NCBI RefSeq assembly: GCF_036013525.1
Contig: NZ_CP107853.1
Coordinates: 1,922,001 to 1,986,000, forward strand
DNA: 64,000 nt
Source of the DNA: Nonomuraea sp. NBC_00507
GTDB lineage: Bacteria > Actinomycetota > Actinomycetes > Streptosporangiales > Streptosporangiaceae
Reading direction: 5' to 3'
Shown: positions 59,721 to 64,000 of the stretch, one piece after another
Layout of the letters: each line of letters opens with the position of its first letter
Numbering within the stretch: the stretch's first letter is position 1
Notes under the pieces: generated by a model
Seen by the model: the letters and a program-made list of their open reading frames with translations, nothing else
Told to the model about the DNA's origin: nothing
The model's database searches: none
Program-made: the position numbers and the translations under genes

Positions 59721-60419
59721 ATGTCCGAGGTGACGCGTCCCACGCTTTCCGACGCTCTGACCGAGCGCATGCTGGAGCTCATCCGTACCGGAGGGCACCG
59801 GCCGGGGGACAGGCTTCCCTCGACCAGGGAGCTCTCCCAGCGCTTCGCCGTCACCACCCCGACGTTGCGCGAGGCGCTGCGCAGGCTCGAGGCCACCGGG
59901 GCCATCGAGATGCGGCACGGCTCCGGCATCTACGTCGGAGCCGACATCGAGCGGCTGGTTCTGCCCAACCCCAACATGCGCGAGCTCCACGCCGCCCGGC
60001 TGCTGGAGCTGCTGGGCGCGCGCATCCTGATCGAGCCGCCGCTGGCGGCGCTGGCCGCCGAGCACGCGGGTCGCGAGGAGCTGGCCGCACTCAAGCAGGC
60101 GCTCGATGAGGCAGGCAGGCACCTGCGCGGCGAGGACGCCGAGCTGCACGACGCGAACATGACCTTCCACCGGGCGACCGCACGGCTGGCCGGCAACAGC
60201 GTGCTGCACGAGGTCGTCGATTCGCTGCTCACCGTCCACGGGCCTGAGCAGCGGGAGATCCTGCAGATCTTCGACGACCGGCGCCGCGACTACGAGGAGC
60301 ACCTGGCGATCCTGGAGGCCATCGAAGCACGCGACGCGGCCGCGGCCGAAGAGCGGATGCGGGCCCACCTGGTGGACGTGAAGACCGTTATAGAGCACCG
60401 GTTGCAACCCCCCAAGTAG
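59721..60419 (+). CDS. FadR-subfamily GntR regulator
   Basis: Regulator of 232 residues. The winged helix is at about 10-75: TLSDALTERMLELIRTGGHR, DRLPSTRELSQRFAVTTPTL, REALRRLEATGAIEMRHGSG. The C-terminal FCD domain has helices with metal-ligand residues (DANMTFHRATARLAGNSVLH, and HLAILEAIEARDAAAAEERM RAH in parts). ATG 59721 is chosen, because the upstream GTG would read through the operator. It is the first gene of a sugar-uptake operon: 20 bp separate it from the binding-protein gene. Ligand probably a sugar or an intermediate of the same pathway. Confidence 0.9.
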   Translation: MSEVTRPTLSDALTERMLELIRTGGHRPGDRLPSTRELSQRFAVTTPTLREALRRLEATGAIEMRHGSGIYVGADIERLVLPNPNMRELHAARLLELLGARILIEPPLAALAAEHAGREELAALKQALDEAGRHLRGEDAELHDANMTFHRATARLAGNSVLHEVVDSLLTVHGPEQREILQIFDDRRRDYEEHLAILEAIEARDAAAAEERMRAHLVDVKTVIEHRLQPPK

Positions 60420-60439
60420 AGAACCAAGGAGGCCGGCCC

Positions 60440-61690
60440 ATGTACCGGTCACGCATGGCCACGCTCGGCGTGGCGGCGCTCGTCCTGACCGCGTGCGGCG
60501 GCGGCAATGCCGCGGCGCCGCAGAAGAAGACCGAATTAACGCTGTACAACGACAAAGGCGCCTGGACGAAGTACTTCGACGGGATGGGCGCGCTGTCCAA
60601 GCAGAGCATCGGCCTGGGCATGAAGCCGACGGGATACACGGACTCGGCGCAGTACCAGGCGTTCATCAAGGCGTCGTTCCGCACGAACGTCAAGCCCGAT
60701 CTGTTCACGTGGCAGACCGGGGGGATGCTGGAGGAGATCGTCAAGCAGAAGCAGGTGGCCGACACCACGGCCGTCTGGCAGGAGGCGATCAAGGCCGGCG
60801 ACCTGTCGCAGGACCTCGCCCCCTACTACACAATCGGCGGCAAGCAGTACTGCGTGCCGATGAACGTCGCCTACTGGGGCATGTTCTACAACAAGAAGAT
60901 CTTCGAAAAGTACGATCTGCAGCCGCCGCAGACGTGGGACGACCTCATCAAGACCGCGGACACCCTGAAGCAGAACGGGGTCAAGGCGTTCTACCACACC
61001 AGCGTGTTGTTCTCGTTCGTCTGGTTCGAGCAGCTCATGGCCGGCACCGACCCGGACCTGTACGATCGCCTGTCCACCGGCAAGGCCAAGTACACCGACC
61101 CGGGCGTGGTCCAGGTGATGGAGCGGTGGAAGCAGCTCATTGACGCCGGATATTTCATAAATCCGGGCGATAAGACCGACCCCGGCGATGTGCTCAAGAA
61201 CGGCAAGGCCGCGATGGTGTCCTTCGGGACCTGGTTCAACACGAGCATGACCCAGCGCGACATGAAGCCGGGCACCGACTACGGCTTCTTCGCCATCCCC
61301 AACGTCAACGCCTCCCTCCCGAAGACCTCGATGATCTTCGAGAGCGGCCCGCTCTGCTCGCTGGCCAAGGCCGCCGACCCCGACGCGAGCATGAAGTACC
61401 TCAAGTGGTGGACGACCGCCGAAGCCCAGGAGAAGTGGGCCACCAGCCGGGGCGACGTAAGCGCCAATCCCAAGGTCGCCATTAAGGACGAGGCACTTGG
61501 CGCCGTCACCAAGGACGCAGGCAGCGGCAAGTATCGGCTGGTCAACCGCTACTTCGAGGCCACGCCGCCACCCATCCTGACGGCCGCGCTCGACGGGTTC
61601 AGCAAGTTCGTCACCGAGCCGGGCACCTACAAGGAGGTGCTGGACACCATCCAGAAGAGCGCCGACGAGTACTGGAGCACGCATCAGTGA
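60440..61690 (+). CDS. Sugar ABC transporter substrate-binding lipoprotein
   Basis: Extracellular binding protein of 416 residues of the MalE-like cluster. The signal sequence ends in the lipobox LTAC (Cys near residue 19), so it is tethered to the membrane. The fold is indicated by ELTLYNDKGAWTKYF, CVPMNVAYWGMFYNKKIFEK (hinge segment typical of this family) and FGTWFNTSMTQ. AAGGAGG lies six bases before ATG 60440. It overlaps the next gene at the stop. The sugar is not certain, but the alpha-mannosidase downstream suggests mannose-containing glycans. Confidence 0.92.
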   Translation: MYRSRMATLGVAALVLTACGGGNAAAPQKKTELTLYNDKGAWTKYFDGMGALSKQSIGLGMKPTGYTDSAQYQAFIKASFRTNVKPDLFTWQTGGMLEEIVKQKQVADTTAVWQEAIKAGDLSQDLAPYYTIGGKQYCVPMNVAYWGMFYNKKIFEKYDLQPPQTWDDLIKTADTLKQNGVKAFYHTSVLFSFVWFEQLMAGTDPDLYDRLSTGKAKYTDPGVVQVMERWKQLIDAGYFINPGDKTDPGDVLKNGKAAMVSFGTWFNTSMTQRDMKPGTDYGFFAIPNVNASLPKTSMIFESGPLCSLAKAADPDASMKYLKWWTTAEAQEKWATSRGDVSANPKVAIKDEALGAVTKDAGSGKYRLVNRYFEATPPPILTAALDGFSKFVTEPGTYKEVLDTIQKSADEYWSTHQ

Positions 61691-62532
61691 GCACCCGTGC
61701 CCCAATGCTGGGGCGGTTACGGCACGGGTATGTGGCGCCGGCGGCCATTCTGGTCGCGGTGCTGCTCTACGCGCCGTTCGTGTGGACCGCCTACCTGAGC
61801 CTCACCCGCTACGACGGGCTGGAGCCGCCCGCCTGGACCGGCCTCGCCAACTTCGGCAAGTTGATCGAGGACCCGGCGCTGCTCACCTCGACCCGCAACA
61901 CGCTCATCTGGGTGGCCGGCACGATGGTGCTGCCGGTCGGGCTGGGCCTGCTGGTCGCGGTCCTGTCGTACGACATCAAGGGCGGCGCGTGGTACCGCGT
62001 GCCGTTCATGTTGCCGTACGCGCTGAGCGGCGCGGGCCTGGCCATGGTGTGGAGCCCGATCCTGTCGCATGACGGGATCGCCAACCTGCTGCTCGGTGTG
62101 GACACCGCGTTCTTGCAGGAAGCGCCGCACAACACCCTCGCCATGCTGCTGGTGTGGACCTGGCAGCAGTTGGGCGTCAACACGTTGTTGTTCGTCGTGG
62201 GCCTGCAGTCCATCCCCAAGGAGCCGATCGAGGCCGCGCGGCTGGACGGGGCCTCGGGGTGGCGGCTGTTCAGGCACGTGATCTGGCCGCTGATGAGGCC
62301 GCTGACGGCGGTCGTGGTCGGGCTGGCGCTGGTGGCCAGCCTGAAGACGTTCGACATCGTGTGGGTGCTGACGCAGGGCGGCCCGGGGCGCAACTCCGAG
62401 ACGCTGGCGGTCACCATGTACAAGGAGACGTTCGTGGCCAGCGAATATGGCTATGGCTCGGCCGTGGCGGTGCTGCTCACCGTGGTCACGGGGCTTGCGT
62501 CCTACCTCTACCTGAGGAGGCAGGTCCGATGA
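61687..62532 (+). CDS. Sugar ABC transporter permease (MalF-like)
   Basis: Inner-membrane permease of 281 residues with six helices. The EAA loop is EPIEAARLDGASGWRLFRHV IWPL in the family form, near residue 180, which docks the ATPase. The GTG start at 61687 overlaps the stop of the binding-protein gene (GTGA). ATPase gene is not visible in this window; such systems often use a shared MsiK-like ATPase encoded elsewhere. Confidence 0.9.
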   Translation: MSTRAPMLGRLRHGYVAPAAILVAVLLYAPFVWTAYLSLTRYDGLEPPAWTGLANFGKLIEDPALLTSTRNTLIWVAGTMVLPVGLGLLVAVLSYDIKGGAWYRVPFMLPYALSGAGLAMVWSPILSHDGIANLLLGVDTAFLQEAPHNTLAMLLVWTWQQLGVNTLLFVVGLQSIPKEPIEAARLDGASGWRLFRHVIWPLMRPLTAVVVGLALVASLKTFDIVWVLTQGGPGRNSETLAVTMYKETFVASEYGYGSAVAVLLTVVTGLASYLYLRRQVR

Positions 62533-63338
62533 TCCGCAGGGCTGTGCTGATCGTGCTCGGGCTGATCTGGCTCGGGCCGACGTATCTGCTGCTGGTCAAC
62601 GCCTCGCGGCCGGCGACGTCGTACGATCCCGCCCGCGCCTGGGTTCCCTCCGGCGACTTCTCGCTGCTGGAGAACTTCGGCCAGGCCATCGAGGGCGCCA
62701 ACCTGGGCGGAAGCCTGGCCAGCACCGCGCTCTACAGCATCGTCTCGCCGCTGCTCGGCGTGATCATCGGTGCGCTCGCCGGGTACACCATCGTGGTGCT
62801 GAGGCTGCGTCATGGGTTCTGGTGGTTCCTGCTGATCTTCGGCGGCACCGTCTTCCCCTCGCAGATGTTGCTCGTGCCGCTGTTCGTCAGCTACAGCGAC
62901 GCCGGTCTGTACGACACCCACCTCGGCATGATCCTCATCTACACGGCGATCAACGTGCCGCTGGGCGCGTTCGTGCTGCGGAACTTCTACTCCGGCATCG
63001 CGTTCTCGATCTTCGAGGCGGCGCGCATGGACGGCGCCTCGACCTGGCGCATCTTCTGGCGCATTTACCTGCCGATGTCGCTGAGCGCGCTGATGGCCGT
63101 GTTCATCCTCGAGTTCACCTTCATCTGGAACGACCTCGTCTTCGGCCTCACCCTGAGCCAGACGGAGAACGTACGACCGGTGATGACCGCCATCGCCGGG
63201 CTCATGACCGACGTCTACGCCGGCACCCCGGTGCCCGTCGGCCTGGCGGCGGGCCTGGTGGTCTCGCTGCCGACCGTCGTGTTGTTCCTCGCCACCCAGC
63301 GCCTCTTCGCCCGAGGCCTGTCTCTAGGGAGTGTGTGA
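62529..63338 (+). CDS. Sugar ABC transporter permease (MalG-like)
   Basis: Second permease, 269 residues, six helices. The EAA loop reads SIFEAARMDGASTWRIFWRI and is followed by YLPMSLSALMAVFI. Its ATG overlaps the previous stop (ATGA), and its own stop overlaps the next start (TGATG), so the operon is tightly coupled. It pairs with the MalF-like subunit. Confidence 0.9.
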   Translation: MIRRAVLIVLGLIWLGPTYLLLVNASRPATSYDPARAWVPSGDFSLLENFGQAIEGANLGGSLASTALYSIVSPLLGVIIGALAGYTIVVLRLRHGFWWFLLIFGGTVFPSQMLLVPLFVSYSDAGLYDTHLGMILIYTAINVPLGAFVLRNFYSGIAFSIFEAARMDGASTWRIFWRIYLPMSLSALMAVFILEFTFIWNDLVFGLTLSQTENVRPVMTAIAGLMTDVYAGTPVPVGLAAGLVVSLPTVVLFLATQRLFARGLSLGSV

Positions 63339-64000
63339 TGACCAGCCGGTTGCTCCAGCGGAGCCTGGGTAGCCCCGACTACGACGGGATCAGGCAGGCG
63401 CTGCGGGACGACACCTCGACGCCCGTCATCAGCGTGCGCGGGCTGGAGGTGCGGGTGGCCGTGTTGCCGCTGTTCACCCACGACGGCCGGCAGGCGGTCA
63501 GGGTGTCGAGCACCGAGCCGCTCACGCACGTGCTGGTGGGGGTGGACAGCGCGTCGGGCAGGGACGTGACGTTGCTCGTCCCCGAGGTGGACGCGCCGCG
63601 GGTGCTCACGCTGGAGAGCCGCGACGACGCCGGCGTGGTCGGCAGCGCCCGGATCACGGTGACCCCGCAGCGTAAGTGGAGCGTGTACGTCGTGCACCAC
63701 TCGCACCTGGACATCGGCTACACCGACCCGCAGGGCACCGTGCTCCGCCACCACCTGGACTACCTCGACGCCGCGCTGCGGCTGGCGGAGGAGACCGCGT
63801 CCTGGCCGGACGACGCCAAGTTCCGGTGGACGGTCGAGTCGTCGATGCCGGCGGTGAAGTGGCTGGCCGCGCGCCCGGCCGAGATGGTCGAGTCGTTCGT
63901 GCAACGCGGCCGCGAGGGGGTCATCGAGGTGACCGCGCTGCCGTTCCAGCTGCACACGGAGGCGTGCTCGACCGAGGAGCTGCACCGGCAGCTCCGCTTC
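63338..64000 (+). CDS. GH38-type alpha-mannosidase, 3' end outside window
   Basis: Open frame of 221 codons running off the window. The N-terminal 110 residues are a beta-rich part (ISVRGLEVRVAVLPLFTHDG); from about residue 113 the GH38 catalytic start is seen, SVYVVHHSHLDIGYTDPQGT, whose HxHLDIGYTD holds the zinc-binding His and Asp of family 38. FRWTVESSMPAVKWLAARPA follows as usual. The enzyme would cleave alpha-mannosides. No signal peptide is visible, so it acts on imported sugars in the cytosol. ATG 63338 overlaps the permease stop, so it is the last visible gene of the operon. Confidence 0.85.
   Translation, partial: MTSRLLQRSLGSPDYDGIRQALRDDTSTPVISVRGLEVRVAVLPLFTHDGRQAVRVSSTEPLTHVLVGVDSASGRDVTLLVPEVDAPRVLTLESRDDAGVVGSARITVTPQRKWSVYVVHHSHLDIGYTDPQGTVLRHHLDYLDAALRLAEETASWPDDAKFRWTVESSMPAVKWLAARPAEMVESFVQRGREGVIEVTALPFQLHTEACSTEELHRQLRF

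Noticed and set aside
1..64000. CRISPR arrays, rRNA genes and complete insertion sequences
   Set aside because: No regularly spaced short repeats, no rRNA text and no intact transposase with terminal inverted repeats were seen.

Overview
The window is high-GC actinomycete DNA. A chaplin-type surface protein, a DUF5703 protein, a thymidylate kinase fused to an MFS transporter, a SARP-NB-ARC-TPR regulator and a SapA-like secreted protein together point to the Streptosporangiaceae, most like Nonomuraea or a relative. This is judged from protein resemblance remembered by eye; no database search was possible.

Region 1 (1-12.4 kb) is an accessory graveyard. Working cassettes sit among many decayed gene pieces. 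The intact units are a peroxiredoxin (cut by the window edge), an APH-like kinase, a HigB/HigA-like toxin-antitoxin pair, a TetR-MFS efflux pair with two copies of its probable operator, a SapA-like protein, a quinone oxidoreductase and an SRPBCC-ArsR-VOC operon with a double palindromic operator. The pieces come from a NACHT protein, an RND adaptor, a MacB-type permease, aconitase, a nitrilase, a flavoprotein, a serine recombinase and several DUF2637 (SpdA-like) genes.

Region 2 (11.65-36.6 kb) looks like an integrated element. A 16-nt direct repeat lies at 11655 and at the 3' end of tRNA-Leu(GAG) at 36589, and a large serine recombinase stands next to the tRNA. Its cargo is a DUF2637 protein, an HTH-nSTAND-WD40 protein with two seven-bladed propellers, a small secreted peptide convergent with a SARP-NB-ARC-TPR regulator, and a surface cluster. 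The surface cluster holds a giant RHS protein, a decayed second RHS 3' end with its own tip, a lectin/LamG/FG-GAP protein broken by a one-base frameshift, and a shortened paralogue of that protein.

Region 3 (37-51.4 kb) is chromosomal core: an eight-repeat chaplin-like protein, DUF5703, topA, a metallophosphoesterase, an XRE regulator, MFS-tmk, holB, a SigE-type sigma factor coupled to a double FtsX-ectodomain protein, ricT and tRNA-Thr(CGT).

Region 4 (51.4-55.1 kb) is a small islet between tRNA-Thr and an 18-nt copy of part of that tRNA. It holds an integrase remnant, a DHFR-like protein, an ECF sigma factor and a NUDIX hydrolase.

Region 5 (55.1-64 kb) contains the most interesting locus: a threonine-rich RiPP-like precursor (55896-56213) translationally coupled to a LanKC-like enzyme (56210-57517). 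The enzyme has lyase-like and kinase domains but no LanC cyclase. After it come a DUF4326 protein, an LLM flavin oxidoreductase, a DUF305 lipoprotein and a GntR-controlled sugar ABC transporter operon that runs into a GH38 alpha-mannosidase at the window edge.
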